NCBI RefSeq assembly: GCF_002407065.1
Contig: NZ_CP023564.1
Span: 1,860,001 to 1,924,000, forward strand
Direction: 5' to 3'
Length of the DNA stretch: 64,000 nt
Source of the DNA: Brachybacterium ginsengisoli
GTDB lineage: Bacteria > Actinomycetota > Actinomycetes > Actinomycetales > Dermabacteraceae
A model generated the notes under the pieces. The model made no database searches. It was not told the origin of the DNA and saw nothing but the letters and a program-made list of their open reading frames with translations. Of the stretch, positions 1 through 9,585 are shown piece after piece. Made by a program: the position numbers and the translations under genes. Position 1 is the stretch's first letter. Every line of letters begins with the position of its first letter.

Positions 1-553
1 CCAGGCGCAGCGCCCCCTCGGCGAAGGAGCCCTCGAACAGCTGGTACATGACCTCCATGTACTCGTCGGCCCGGTCGTAGCGCTCGTCGTGCGGGATCTG
101 TGCGGTGCGGCCCAGGTTGCGGGCCGCAGAGTCCTGGTAGCTGGTGACGATGTTCCAGGCGACCCGGCCGTCGGTGAAGTGGTCCAGGGTGCTCAGCGTG
201 CGGGCCAGGAGGTACGGGTCCTCGTAGGAGACCGAGGCGGTGACGCCGAACCCGAGGTGCTCGGTGACGGCCGCCATCGCGGGCACCGCGACCAGCGGAT
301 CGAGCAGCGGGTACTGGACGCCGCCGCGGGCGGTCGCGTCCGGGCCGCCGCCGTAGACGTCGTACACCCCCACGATGTCCGCCAGGAACAGCGAGGCGAA
401 GCCGCCCTCCTCCAAGGTGCGGGCGAGCTCGGTCCAGTGGGCGAGGCGCTGGAAGTCACCGGCCCGGGACTCGGGGTGGCGCCACAGCCCGGGGGACTGG
501 TGGACGGGCGTGAGCATGTCGAAGGCGTTGAGCAGGAGCGGCTTCCGGGGCAT
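1..553 (-). CDS. LLM-class flavin-dependent monooxygenase (NtaA/SnaA/DszA-like), partial
   Basis: The C-terminus is cut off by the window edge; about 184 N-terminal residues are visible. The protein starts MPRKPLLLNAFDML and continues with a luciferase-like TIM-barrel pattern: a SPGLWRHPESRAGDF stretch, LARTLEEGGFASLFLAD, and a WNIVTSYQDSAARN segment. This is typical of the two-component FMNH2-dependent monooxygenases that cleave C-S or C-N bonds using flavin from a separate reductase. The ATG at 553 is preceded by a GAGGAGA ribosome site. It is the third gene after an SfnB-like flavoenzyme and an MHS permease on the same strand, which points to sulfonate, sulfone or similar organosulfur use. 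That substrate class is inferred, and no reductase is in view. Confidence 0.85.
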   Translation of the reverse strand, partial: MPRKPLLLNAFDMLTPVHQSPGLWRHPESRAGDFQRLAHWTELARTLEEGGFASLFLADIVGVYDVYGGGPDATARGGVQYPLLDPLVAVPAMAAVTEHLGFGVTASVSYEDPYLLARTLSTLDHFTDGRVAWNIVTSYQDSAARNLGRTAQIPHDERYDRADEYMEVMYQLFEGSFAEGALRL

Positions 554-622
554 GGTTCTCCTCGGTCGGATCGGGCGTCGGTGCGGTGGGTGCGGCGGGA
601 CGCTGGGGCGCCGCGGCGCGGG

Positions 623-1963
623 TCAGGGACGGGGCGCGCGGGCTGCGCGCAGGGCCCGACCGTGCGGATCCTCGGCGAACAGCGTCGCGACGAGGGAGAT
701 CACGGAGATGGCGGTGACGTACAGGCAGATCAACCAGGGCGTCCCGCCTCCGGCGGCGTACAGCACCGCGGCCAGCAGCGGCATGATGCCGCCGCCGATC
801 ACGGAGCCGAGCTGGTAGCCCATGTTCACGCCCGAATAGCGCACCTCGACGGGGAACTGCTCGGCGAACCAGGCCGCCTGCGGGCCGTACACCGCGTCAT
901 GGGCGATGTTCATCCCGAGGATCACCACCAGCGGGAGCAGGGCGAGGGAGCTCGCGCCGAGGTAGGTGAACAGCACCCACACGAAGACGGCGATGGCCAC
1001 GTAGCCGAAGACCGTCACGGGGCGGCGCCCGACGCGGTCCGAGAGCATCCCCCACAGCGGGGTGGTCACGAGGCCGACGGCGGAGGCGATCATCACCGCG
1101 GTGACCCCGGAGGTGTCGTCCCCGCGGGTGTCCGAGAGGTAGCTCAGCAGGTACACCGCGATGAGGAAGTAGATGCTGTTCTGCGCGATGCGCTGGGCGA
1201 CGATGATCAGCAGCGGCCGACGATGCCGTGTGAGCACCTCGCGCACCGGGGCGGAGGCGGTGCGGCCCTCGCGCCGCACGGCGGTGAACTCGGGGGCGTC
1301 CTGAACCCCCAGCCGGATCCAGAGCGCCAGCACCACGAGCACGGCGGAGGCCAGGAACGGGATGCGCCAGCCGAAGTCCGCGAACTGCTCGGCGGTGGTC
1401 AGCGAGCGGACCACCAGGAAGGCGCCGGTGGCCAGGAGCATGCCCGCGGCGGAGCCGACCTGCGTGAACGAGCCGTACAGACCGCGCCGGGCGGCCGGGG
1501 CGTGCTCGACGGAGAGGAGGGCGGAGCCGCCCCACTCCGCGCCGGTGGCGAAGCCCTGCACCATGCGCAGCAGCACGAGGGCGACGGCGGCCCACGCCCC
1601 GATGGCCTCGTGGTTGGGCAGCAGCCCGATGAGGAGCGAAGCGATCCCCATCACGAGCAGCGAGGCGACCAGCAGGGCCTTGCGGCCGATGCGGTCGCCG
1701 AGGTGCCCTGCCACGATGCCACCGAGCGGACGCATGAGGAATCCGATGGCCAGTGTCGAGAAGGAGGCCAGGGTGCTCGCCAGCGGATTGTCGCTGGGGA
1801 AGAACTGGGTGTTGAAGACCAGCGCCGAGGCGGTGCCGTAGAGGTAGAAGTCGTACCACTCGATGGTGGTACCGGCGAAGGCCGAGCCGAGCACGCGACG
1901 CCGCTCGCGGGGCGGGGCCAGCTCCGGCTGGGCCGCTTCGGCCGGGGGCAGCGTGGTGGTCAT
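623..1963 (-). CDS. MFS transporter, metabolite:H+ symporter (MHS) family
   Basis: 446 residues with about 12 hydrophobic segments. The N-terminal motif GTTIEWYDFYLYGTAS (about residues 30-45) is the hallmark of the MHS family of proton-coupled carboxylate and osmolyte symporters. The loop 2-3 signature GHLGDRIGRKALL and a second DRVGRRPVTVFG copy in the second half are both present. The ATG at 1963 overlaps the stop of the upstream acyl-CoA dehydrogenase-like gene in an ATGA junction, and GAAGGAG lies just before it, so the two genes are translationally coupled. The partner genes suggest import of an organosulfur compound, but the real substrate cannot be read from the sequence. It is also the MHS type often annotated as alpha-ketoglutarate or shikimate permease. 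Confidence 0.9.
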   Translation of the reverse strand: MTTTLPPAEAAQPELAPPRERRRVLGSAFAGTTIEWYDFYLYGTASALVFNTQFFPSDNPLASTLASFSTLAIGFLMRPLGGIVAGHLGDRIGRKALLVASLLVMGIASLLIGLLPNHEAIGAWAAVALVLLRMVQGFATGAEWGGSALLSVEHAPAARRGLYGSFTQVGSAAGMLLATGAFLVVRSLTTAEQFADFGWRIPFLASAVLVVLALWIRLGVQDAPEFTAVRREGRTASAPVREVLTRHRRPLLIIVAQRIAQNSIYFLIAVYLLSYLSDTRGDDTSGVTAVMIASAVGLVTTPLWGMLSDRVGRRPVTVFGYVAIAVFVWVLFTYLGASSLALLPLVVILGMNIAHDAVYGPQAAWFAEQFPVEVRYSGVNMGYQLGSVIGGGIMPLLAAVLYAAGGGTPWLICLYVTAISVISLVATLFAEDPHGRALRAARAPRP

Positions 1964-3228
1964 GAGCGCTCCTTCGAGGGGGTGCCGGCGGTGGCCGAAG
2001 TCGCCTCGCCGATGGCGTTGAGCCCCTCGGGGACCGTGCCGTTGATGAAGTGGTCGCCGACCGAGCGGGCGCGGAAGGCGATCGGGTTGTGGGTGGCGAC
2101 GGTCTGGGCGTTGCGCCAGTGGCGGTCCAGGGCCTTCGAGGTGGAGGTCGCGGAGGCGCCGACGGTGAGGAAGAGGTCCTGGGCGGCGCCGAGCGCGAGC
2201 TCGGGCACGCTGATCTGGGCCTGCTCGAGAGCGATCTCCGCCCGGTCCACGCCTCGCGGACCGTCGGCACCGTCGGCGGGGTCCTCGGAGGCCACCAGGC
2301 CTTCGTCCAGGGCGCGGGCGCACTGCAGCACGACCGCCTCGGCGCTGAACGCCTTCGCGGCCAGGCGGCCCACGGCCTCCTGGATGAGGGGATCCTCCCG
2401 GAAGGGGAGCCCGCTTCCGGTGTTGAAGGTGCGGGAACGGGAGGCGACCAGGAAGGCGGCGTCGTCCCGTGCCGCCCGGGCGATGCCCGCGAGCACCACC
2501 AGGAGCACGTGCTGGAAGAAGGCCGCCTCATGGGTGGCCTCGTAGCCGCCCGGCTCGCGCTCGAGCACGCCGCCGGGCTCGACGGCGACGGATTCCAGCA
2601 CAGTGGTGCCGGTCCCGGTGAGCTTCTGGCCGAATCCGTCCCAGTCGTCCTCGATCGTGACCCCCGGCGCGTCGGTGGGGACCACGGCGAAGCAGCGGCC
2701 GTCCTGACCCTCGAGGGCCGCGGAGACCCGGGTGTAGTCCGCGAAGATCGTGCCGGTCGTGTAGTACTTCGTGCCGCTCACGGTGGTGCCGTCGGAGGTC
2801 GAGGCGAGCTGGGTGTTCAGGGTGCCGAGCCGGTTGCCGCCGCGCTCGGTGGAGGCGTTTCCCACGGTCGCCCCGGCCAGGATCCGCGGGTACCAGAGAT
2901 CCTGGACCTGCGCCGGCTGGAAGCGCAGCGACTCGAGGAAGCCGAAGTGGGAGCGGTACTGGTGGGCGATGTTGGAGTCCGCACGGGCCAGATCCACGAG
3001 CAGATGGGTGAACGTCTCGATGCTCACCCCCGGCCCGCCGTGCTCGCGGGGGACCCGCAGAGTGCCGAACCCGGCCTCGTCGAGCTCGGCGATCTCCGCC
3101 GCGGGGAGCCGCCGCTCGCGCTCGCGCTCCACGGTCCCGGCGGCGATCCGCTCGAACAGCGGCGAGAACCGCTCACGCAGCGGGGCGAGCTCGGAGGGCA
3201 GGACGGCGGTGCTCGTGGCGGGGGACAT
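1960..3228 (-). CDS. Acyl-CoA dehydrogenase-family flavoenzyme, SfnB/DszC type
   Basis: 422 residues with the acyl-CoA dehydrogenase fold in order: an alpha-helical N-terminal domain (residues 1-130, with a [12 protein letters not shown] segment at its end), a middle beta domain (about 140-230), and a C-terminal four-helix domain with the [20 protein letters not shown] stretch. It lacks an obvious CoA-dehydrogenase catalytic Glu context. It resembles the SfnB/DszC subgroup, which are flavin-dependent monooxygenases acting on sulfur compounds. It is the first gene of a minus-strand trio with an MHS permease and an LLM monooxygenase. The start is the ATG at 3228 with a weak GAGAGG upstream. The sulfur role is inferred from family plus neighbours. 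Confidence 0.82.
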   Translation of the reverse strand: MSPATSTAVLPSELAPLRERFSPLFERIAAGTVERERERRLPAAEIAELDEAGFGTLRVPREHGGPGVSIETFTHLLVDLARADSNIAHQYRSHFGFLESLRFQPAQVQDLWYPRILAGATVGNASTERGGNRLGTLNTQLASTSDGTTVSGTKYYTTGTIFADYTRVSAALEGQDGRCFAVVPTDAPGVTIEDDWDGFGQKLTGTGTTVLESVAVEPGGVLEREPGGYEATHEAAFFQHVLLVVLAGIARAARDDAAFLVASRSRTFNTGSGLPFREDPLIQEAVGRLAAKAFSAEAVVLQCARALDEGLVASEDPADGADGPRGVDRAEIALEQAQISVPELALGAAQDLFLTVGASATSTSKALDRHWRNAQTVATHNPIAFRARSVGDHFINGTVPEGLNAIGEATSATAGTPSKERS

Positions 3229-3422
3229 GCGGGCCTCTCGTGCGGGGGTGCTGCGCGACGTTCGGACGGCGACACCGTCGCAGCGTCGGCGGTGTGGACC
3301 CGCGGAACGTTACGGCGGGTGGAGCCGGGACCGCGAGGTCCCCGTCACATGGCGACATCTTCGTTCCCGAGCCGTCACCGCTACGATCAGCTGGTCCGCC
3401 CGACCGTCGATCAGGAGGCCCC

Positions 3423-4232
3423 ATGCCCGGCGCACGCCATCACGGGTACCAGGAGCCGTCCGAGCACCCCAGCGGTGCCCGGCCGCCGCAGCTGCCCGCA
3501 CCCACCATCCCCGCGCACGTCGCGGTGGTCATGGACGGCAACGGCCGCTGGGCCAACCGGCAGGGACTGCCCCGCACGGCGGGACACGAGGCGGGCGAGG
3601 CGGCGCTGCTGGACGTGGTCGCCGGGGCGCTGCAGATCGGCGTGACCCACCTGTCGGCCTATGCCTTCTCCACCGAGAACTGGTCGCGCTCCCCGGAGGA
3701 GGTGCGCTTCCTGATGGGCTTCTCCCGCTCCGTGCTGCGCCGCCAGAGGGACACCCTGAACGCCTGGGGCGTGCGGATCGTGTGGATCGGCCGGGAGCAG
3801 CGTCTGTGGGGGAGCGTGATCAAGGAGCTCAAGGAGGCCGAGGCGCTCACCCGCGGCAACACCCGCATGACCCTCTACATGTGCGTGAACCACGGCGGCC
3901 GCGCCGAGATCGTCGACGCCGTGCGCGAGATCGCCGAGGAGGCGCGCGCCGGGCGGATCAGCGGGCGGGGCATCACCCTGAAGAGCTTCGCCCGCCACCT
4001 CAACGACCCGGACATGCCGGACGTGGACCTGTTCCTGCGCACCAGCGGCGAGCAGCGCACCTCGAACTTCCTGCTGTGGCAGGCCGCCTACGCCGAGCTC
4101 GTCTTCGTCGACGAGCTGTGGCCGGACGTGGACCGCCTCGTGCTGTGGCGGGCGATCACCGAGTACGCGCGACGGGACCGGCGCTACGGCGGAGCCGTCG
4201 ACGCCCCGGATGCCGGGGACGCTCCCGCCTGA
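3423..4232 (+). CDS. uppS: Isoprenyl transferase (cis-prenyl diphosphate synthase, UppS-like)
   Basis: 269 residues. The cis-prenyltransferase motif [11 protein letters not shown] (about residues 35-45, catalytic Asp38) binds the allylic diphosphate. Downstream come [32 protein letters not shown], and the C-terminal [20 protein letters not shown], which supplies the Arg, Ser and aromatic residues of the active site. It condenses isopentenyl diphosphate onto an allylic primer to make the polyprenyl carrier lipid for cell wall synthesis. AGGAGG lies 4 nt before the ATG at 3423, which fixes the start even though the frame stays open further upstream. It stands alone, convergent with the following membrane protein gene. 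Chain length (C50 or C55) cannot be told. Confidence 0.95.
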   Translation: MPGARHHGYQEPSEHPSGARPPQLPAPTIPAHVAVVMDGNGRWANRQGLPRTAGHEAGEAALLDVVAGALQIGVTHLSAYAFSTENWSRSPEEVRFLMGFSRSVLRRQRDTLNAWGVRIVWIGREQRLWGSVIKELKEAEALTRGNTRMTLYMCVNHGGRAEIVDAVREIAEEARAGRISGRGITLKSFARHLNDPDMPDVDLFLRTSGEQRTSNFLLWQAAYAELVFVDELWPDVDRLVLWRAITEYARRDRRYGGAVDAPDAGDAPA

Positions 4233-4266
4233 GAGCGCCGGGGACGTCGGAACCCGGCCCGGCTGA

Positions 4267-4800
4267 TCAGGCGCCGAGATCCTGCGCGCTGCTCGAGGAC
4301 TCCTGCTCCGGGGATGACGGCGCGGCGGCGGCGATCCCTCCGGTGCGGCGTCGGTGGCGCAGCAGCGCCACGACCAGCACGACGAGGAGTGCGAGCACCG
4401 CGACGGCTCCCCAGGGCGAGACCAGGAACAGCTCGAACCAGGCCGCGACGGCGACCAGCCCCACGGTCGCGTAGATGACCGCCCAGGCCAGACCACCGAC
4501 GGCGAGGGCCGGCAGATAGCGTCGTGCGGGCATCCCGGTCAGGCCGGCTGCGGCGTTCGCCGCCGTCTGGAAGCCGATGGTCAGGAAGCTCAGCGCCACC
4601 ACGGGGGCTCCCCAGCGATGGATCAGCGCGGTGGCCCGGGTGACTGCCGGGGAGTCCAGGAAGGCGGCGACACGGCCGCGGTTCGCGGCCCGTCGGGCTC
4701 CGCGCCCCACGAGGTAGGTGGCTCCGGCACGGCACCAGATGACCGCGTAGAGGAAGGCGACCGCGCCGAGCAGCGGCAGCTCCCGGATCCACTCCATCAT
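4267..4800 (-). CDS. Small DedA-like integral membrane protein
   Basis: 177 residues with an N-terminal hydrophobic segment, a central stretch (RWGAPVVALSFLTIGFQTAANAAAGLTG), and two strongly hydrophobic C-terminal helices followed by a basic, Ser/Glu-rich tail. The Gly-rich re-entrant-like region and the RxxPxxRY-type segment (MPARRYLPALAVGG) recall the DedA/SNARE-associated family, but the protein is shorter and lacks the clear family signature, so the assignment is moderate. The start Met pair at 4800/4797 overlaps the stop of the fur gene (ATGA), so it is translationally coupled to the zinc operon. A role in metal homeostasis is possible only by context. Confidence 0.65.
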   Translation of the reverse strand: MMEWIRELPLLGAVAFLYAVIWCRAGATYLVGRGARRAANRGRVAAFLDSPAVTRATALIHRWGAPVVALSFLTIGFQTAANAAAGLTGMPARRYLPALAVGGLAWAVIYATVGLVAVAAWFELFLVSPWGAVAVLALLVVLVVALLRHRRRTGGIAAAAPSSPEQESSSSAQDLGA

Positions 4801-5261
4801 CGGGAGGAGGACCCGGCCTCGTCCTCGGGCGCGTCGTCGTCATCCGCCGCGTCGTCCGAGCCCGTCGCCGCGCCCGCACCGGCGGAGTGGTCGCCGCACA
4901 GGCCGAAGACCTCCAGGGTGTGGTCCACGTCGGTGAACCCGTGCTCATGGGCGATCGCCGTCATCGAGCTCTCGAGCCGCGGGGCGAGGAACTCGACGGT
5001 GCGGCCGCACTCCCGGCACACCAGGTGATGGTGATGACCGGTGTCCTCGCACTGGCGGTACAGGGATTCCCCGTCGCCGGCGACCAGCACGTCGAGGCGG
5101 CCGGAGCGGGAGAGGGCCTGGAGGTTTCGGTACACGGTCGCCAGGCCAACGGTCTCGCCGTCGGACCGCATCTGCTCATGGATCTGCTGAGCGCTGCGGA
5201 AGTCGTCCTGCCGCGAGAGCGTCTCGAGGATCGCGGAGCGCTGGCGGGTGTTCCGTTGCAT
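4797..5261 (-). CDS. zur: Fur-family metal-responsive repressor, probably Zur
   Basis: 154 residues. The winged helix is residues 1-75 (TRQRSAILETLSRQDDFRSAQQIHEQM, then VGLATVYRNLQALSRSG, the recognition helix). The dimerization domain has the HHHHLVCRECGRTVEF motif with one Cys-x2-Cys pair. The second pair is GLCGDH, so the usual final Cys is His here. The last 30 residues are an acidic, low-complexity tail rich in Asp and Ala. It lies directly downstream of znuACB, which makes Zur the likely identity. Start choice: ATG at 5261 with GACAAT 6 nt upstream and no Shine-Dalgarno sequence. A Zur-like half-site (GGACAAT) overlaps that promoter, so autoregulation is possible. Confidence 0.9.
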   Translation of the reverse strand: MQRNTRQRSAILETLSRQDDFRSAQQIHEQMRSDGETVGLATVYRNLQALSRSGRLDVLVAGDGESLYRQCEDTGHHHHLVCRECGRTVEFLAPRLESSMTAIAHEHGFTDVDHTLEVFGLCGDHSAGAGAATGSDDAADDDDAPEDEAGSSSR

Positions 5262-5296
5262 GGGCTCATTGTCCCCCACGGTTCTCGGGACCTCCA

Positions 5297-6220
5297 TCAG
5301 TGGTGGGACGACGCACGTGCCGCGGGGCGCGCGTCTCCTGCTCGCGAGGGACCGGGCCCGGAGGACGGCGTGCTGTGCCGGGAGGGCCGTACCGCCCGTG
5401 CCACCAGACCCAGGGCGTAGACGGCGATGGTCAGCAGCACGATGACACCGCCCGGCGGCAGATCCACGTACACGGTGATCAGCAGCCCGCCCAGCGAGCA
5501 GAGCACGGCGATGACCATGGCGGTGCGCATGGTGCGCGCGAACCCGACCACGAAGTGCTGGGCTGCGGCGACCGGGACGATCATGAGGGCCGAGACCATC
5601 AGAGCGCCCACGATCCGCATCGAGAGGGTGACGGTCAGCGCCGCCATCACGGCGATGAGGATGTTGACGGTGCGCACGGGCAGGCCCGAGGCGCGGGCGA
5701 ACTCCTCGTCCGCGGTGACCGCCGCGAGCAGCCCGGACAGGCCCACCCCGATGACCAGCACCACGGCGGCGAGCACGAAGGAGATCAGGGCGTCGGGACC
5801 GGTGACCGTGGAGAGCGAGCCGAAGAGATAGCCCATGAGGTTCTGCGAGGTGCCGCCCGCGAGCTGGATGATCACCACGCCGCCGGCGATGCCTCCGTAG
5901 AAGAGGATCGCGAGCGCCACGTCGCGGCTGGTGTGGCTGACCTCGCGCACGTACTCGATGAGCAGGGCGCCGATCACCGACGCCGCGAGCGCTCCCGGGA
6001 TCGCGAGCAGGTCCGCCGGGGTGGCGCTCAGCCAGGCGCCGACCAGCCAGCCGACGGCCACGCCGGTGAGCGCGACGTGGCCGAGCCCGTCCCCGAGCAG
6101 CGAGAGCTTCTTCTGGACCAGGTAGGTGCCCACCACCGGGGCGGTGAGCCCGATGAGCACCGCGATGATCAGCGGGTAGCGCAGCAGGTCGGAGGTGAGG
6201 ATGTCGAGGGGCGAGATCAT
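5297..6220 (-). CDS. znuB: Zinc/manganese ABC transporter permease
   Basis: 307 residues of the ABC-3 permease family with about eight to nine membrane segments. Recognisable segments are LVQKKLSLLGDGLGHVALTG near the N-terminus (a conserved cytoplasmic loop) and ALMVSALMIVPVAAAQ in the second half. The C-terminal 35 residues are polar and Pro/Ser-rich. The start overlaps the stop of znuC (ATGA at 6217-6220). It forms the membrane channel for Zn(II) delivered by ZnuA and driven by ZnuC. Mn/Fe paralogs of this family are similar, so the metal is inferred from the adjacent His-rich binding protein and the Fur-family gene. Confidence 0.92.
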   Translation of the reverse strand: MISPLDILTSDLLRYPLIIAVLIGLTAPVVGTYLVQKKLSLLGDGLGHVALTGVAVGWLVGAWLSATPADLLAIPGALAASVIGALLIEYVREVSHTSRDVALAILFYGGIAGGVVIIQLAGGTSQNLMGYLFGSLSTVTGPDALISFVLAAVVLVIGVGLSGLLAAVTADEEFARASGLPVRTVNILIAVMAALTVTLSMRIVGALMVSALMIVPVAAAQHFVVGFARTMRTAMVIAVLCSLGGLLITVYVDLPPGGVIVLLTIAVYALGLVARAVRPSRHSTPSSGPGPSRAGDARPAARASSHH

Positions 6221-6981
6221 AGGGGGTGGATCTCCTGTCCGAGGCACTCATCCAGGGGAGCGGCGTCCTCGGGGTGGTCGTGGCCGGGATCGAGACGGGG
6301 GCGGGCGTGCTCGTCGCCGTCGTGGACGACATGGCCGTGGTCGAGAACCACGGCGCGGCGGATGTCGCCGGCCAGCGGACCCGTCTCGTGCAGGACGACG
6401 AGGATCGTGGTGCCGGCGGCGGAGAGCTCCCGGAACAGCTCGGCGATCAGCTCCTGCGTGGGCACGTCGACGCCGGAGAACGGCTCGTCGAGCACCAGCA
6501 GGCGCGGGTCGCGGGCCAGGGCGCGGGCGATCATCACGCGCCGCCGCTGCCCGCCGGACATCCGTGTGATGGGTCGACCCGCGAGGTCCGCCATGCCGAC
6601 GGCCTCGAGGGCGCGGTCGACGCGCGGGTCGCGGACGCTGGGCCACCAGGAGCGGGCACCGAGCAGCCCGCTGGCGACCGCCTCGCGGGCCGTGGCGGGG
6701 ATGGACCCGGCCTCGGTGGAGTCCTGCGGGACGTATCCGAGGCGGTCGTGGGAGGTGCCGCGCTGGACCGGCGCGCCGAAGAGCCGGGCCGATCCGGTGG
6801 CCAGCGGCAGGACGCCCACCGCGGCACGCAGCAGGGTCGACTTCCCGGAGCCGTTCGCGCCCAGCAGGGCGACCAGCTCGCCCGTCTCGATCCGCAGGTC
6901 CACCCCGTGCAGCACTCGTTGGCCCCCGCGGTCCACGGAGGCTCCGGTCATCTCGATGACGGCAGGGGCGGACCCGGTCAT
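6217..6981 (-). CDS. znuC: Zinc/manganese ABC transporter ATP-binding protein
   Basis: 254 residues. Walker A is GANGSGKSTLL (about residues 37-47), the ABC signature is MSGGQRRRV, Walker B is LLVLDEPFSGVD, and the switch His is in LVVLHETG. A C-terminal His/Asp-rich tail (DHGHVVHDGDEHARPRLDPGHDH region) could bind metal. The start codon overlaps the znuA stop by ATGA, and its own stop overlaps the znuB start, so all three transporter genes are coupled. It powers uptake through ZnuB. It belongs to the manganese/zinc ABC ATPase family; zinc specificity is inferred. Confidence 0.93.
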   Translation of the reverse strand: MTGSAPAVIEMTGASVDRGGQRVLHGVDLRIETGELVALLGANGSGKSTLLRAAVGVLPLATGSARLFGAPVQRGTSHDRLGYVPQDSTEAGSIPATAREAVASGLLGARSWWPSVRDPRVDRALEAVGMADLAGRPITRMSGGQRRRVMIARALARDPRLLVLDEPFSGVDVPTQELIAELFRELSAAGTTILVVLHETGPLAGDIRRAVVLDHGHVVHDGDEHARPRLDPGHDHPEDAAPLDECLGQEIHPL

Positions 6982-7976
6982 GACCAGCTCGCGACGAGCT
7001 TCGTGCTGTTCTCTCGCATGACGCGAGGATAGTCCGCGTCCTCGGACTGCTGGGTCTCGAGGTTGTCGAGCTCCTCGCTGCTGATCCCGAGGTTCGAGGC
7101 GAGGGTCTGGGCGACCTTGGGCGAGGCCGTGCTCTCGAAGAAGATCGTCGTGACGCCCTCCTCCTCGACCACGGACTCCAGGGCGAGCAGTCGCTGGGGC
7201 GAGGGCTCCGACTCGGGGTCGACGCCCGAGATGCCGATCTGGTGGAGGCCGTATCGCTGGGCGAGGTAGGCGTAGGCGGCATGGCTGGTGACGAAGGGCC
7301 GCTCGCCCGCGACCGCGCCGAAGGACTGCTTCAGCTCGGCGTCGAGCTCCTCGAGCTCGGTGCGCAGCGTCGCGGCGGCATCGGTGAAGGCCTCGGCGTT
7401 CTCGGGAGCGAGCTCGCTCAGGCGGTCGGCGAGCGCGTCTCCGAGGTCGGCCATCAGGGCGGGGTCGTGCCAGAAATGCGGGTCGTTCGGTCCGTGGTCA
7501 TGTCCCTCGTGGGACTCGCCCTCCCCGGCGGCGTGCTCGTCCTCCTCCGCATGGGCCGCGTGCTCCTCCTCGGTCTCTCCGGCGTGCTCGTCGTGCGCCG
7601 CGTCGGCCGGCAGGAGCGTGACCACGGAGGAGACATCGAGCACGTTGTCCGCGCCGTGCTTGGCGATGGCGTCGTCCAGCGCCGTCTGGAATCCCGGGAT
7701 CTGGAGCACGAGGTCGGCCTGCTCGACGGACATCACCTGTTGGACGGAGAGCTCGAGGCCGTGGGCGTCGGCGCCGGGGGAGGAGAGGTCGGTGAGGTCG
7801 ACGTGCTCCCCGCCGATACGCGTGACGAGATAGGCCAGGGGATATGCCGAGGTCACGACGGTCAGGCCGCCGCTGCCGCCGCTGTCGTCCCCACAGGCGG
7901 CGAGGAGGGCCGCACCGGCACCGAGGCCGGCGGCGGTGAACAGGGTGCGACGGGTGAGGCGGAGCGGAAGCGTCAT
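6978..7976 (-). CDS. znuA: Zinc-binding lipoprotein of ABC transporter
   Basis: 332 residues. The signal sequence [21 protein letters not shown] carries twin arginines and a lipobox with Cys28, so it is a lipoprotein that may use the Tat route. The cluster A-I fold shows [14 protein letters not shown] (first metal His), a long His/Asp/Glu loop around residues 130-175 ending in [13 protein letters not shown] (second His), and the [16 protein letters not shown] and [15 protein letters not shown] segments. The His-rich loop is typical of zinc rather than manganese binding proteins. The start at 7976 is chosen because a promoter with TTGCAC and GAGAAT places the transcript start at this ATG; an in-frame ATG at 7985 lies inside the -10 region. 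First gene of the zinc operon. Confidence 0.92.
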   Translation of the reverse strand: MTLPLRLTRRTLFTAAGLGAGAALLAACGDDSGGSGGLTVVTSAYPLAYLVTRIGGEHVDLTDLSSPGADAHGLELSVQQVMSVEQADLVLQIPGFQTALDDAIAKHGADNVLDVSSVVTLLPADAAHDEHAGETEEEHAAHAEEDEHAAGEGESHEGHDHGPNDPHFWHDPALMADLGDALADRLSELAPENAEAFTDAAATLRTELEELDAELKQSFGAVAGERPFVTSHAAYAYLAQRYGLHQIGISGVDPESEPSPQRLLALESVVEEEGVTTIFFESTASPKVAQTLASNLGISSEELDNLETQQSEDADYPRVMRENSTKLVASWS

Positions 7977-7990
7977 GACAATCATTCTCA
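7976..7990 (-). promoter_or_regulatory. Zur-like operator over the znuA start
   Basis: A 15-bp imperfect palindrome, TGACAATCATTCTCA, with 7-1-7 symmetry (6 of 7 half-site pairs match). It fits the known actinobacterial Zur box pattern TGAAAATNATTTTCA apart from two substitutions. It covers the -10 element and the first base of the znuA start codon, so a bound repressor would block initiation directly. The Fur-family regulator is in the same operon. Confidence 0.75.
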
Positions 7991-8012
7991 CGAGGCGGCG
8001 GGAGCGGTGCAA
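7984..8012 (-). promoter_or_regulatory. znuA promoter (leaderless type)
   Basis: On the minus strand TTGCAC (8012-8007) is followed after exactly 17 bp by GAGAAT (7989-7984) and after 7 more bases by the ATG at 7976. Transcription would therefore start at or next to the A of the start codon. There is no Shine-Dalgarno sequence between promoter and ATG. Confidence 0.6.
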
Positions 8013-8067
8013 GTCGACAGGCCCCAGAAGCCCGTCGGCGTGGGCACGCTCACAGGACGGGGATGGC

Positions 8068-8073
8068 TATGCT
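8068..8073 (+). promoter_or_regulatory. Probable -10 element of glyS
   Basis: TATGCT (5 of 6 bases to TATAAT) lies 39 bp before the glyS start. No convincing -35 hexamer is seen at 17 bp. It would give a leader of about 30 nt that contains the CAGGAG ribosome site. Confidence 0.45.
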
Positions 8074-8112
8074 GGGGCGGTCCCGATACACACCGTCACC
8101 AGGAGTCCCCCC

Positions 8113-9504
<1,392 letters not shown>

Positions 9505-9519
9505 GGACGAGGATCCGTC

Positions 9520-9562
9520 GAGGACGGGGCCGACGGGGGAGCACCCCGTCGGCCCCGTCCTC
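9520..9562. terminator. Terminator-like hairpin after glyS
   Basis: A perfect 19-bp inverted repeat (9520-9538 with 9544-9562) with a 5-nt loop, starting 16 nt after the glyS stop. No U-run follows, which is common for high-GC actinobacterial terminators. Confidence 0.8.
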
Positions 9563-9585
9563 ATGAAGGGGAGGTACGTGGCACA

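Noticed and set aside
89-2545. Very long open frames on the plus strand opposite the MHS and flavoenzyme genes, and similar ones across the window
   Set aside because: They are high-GC shadows: Arg/Gly/Ala/Pro-rich translations with no domain, in antisense to clearly recognised proteins.
8041-8112. Glycine riboswitch or T-box leader before glyS
   Set aside because: The leader from the likely -10 is only about 30-40 nt with no stem typical of either element.
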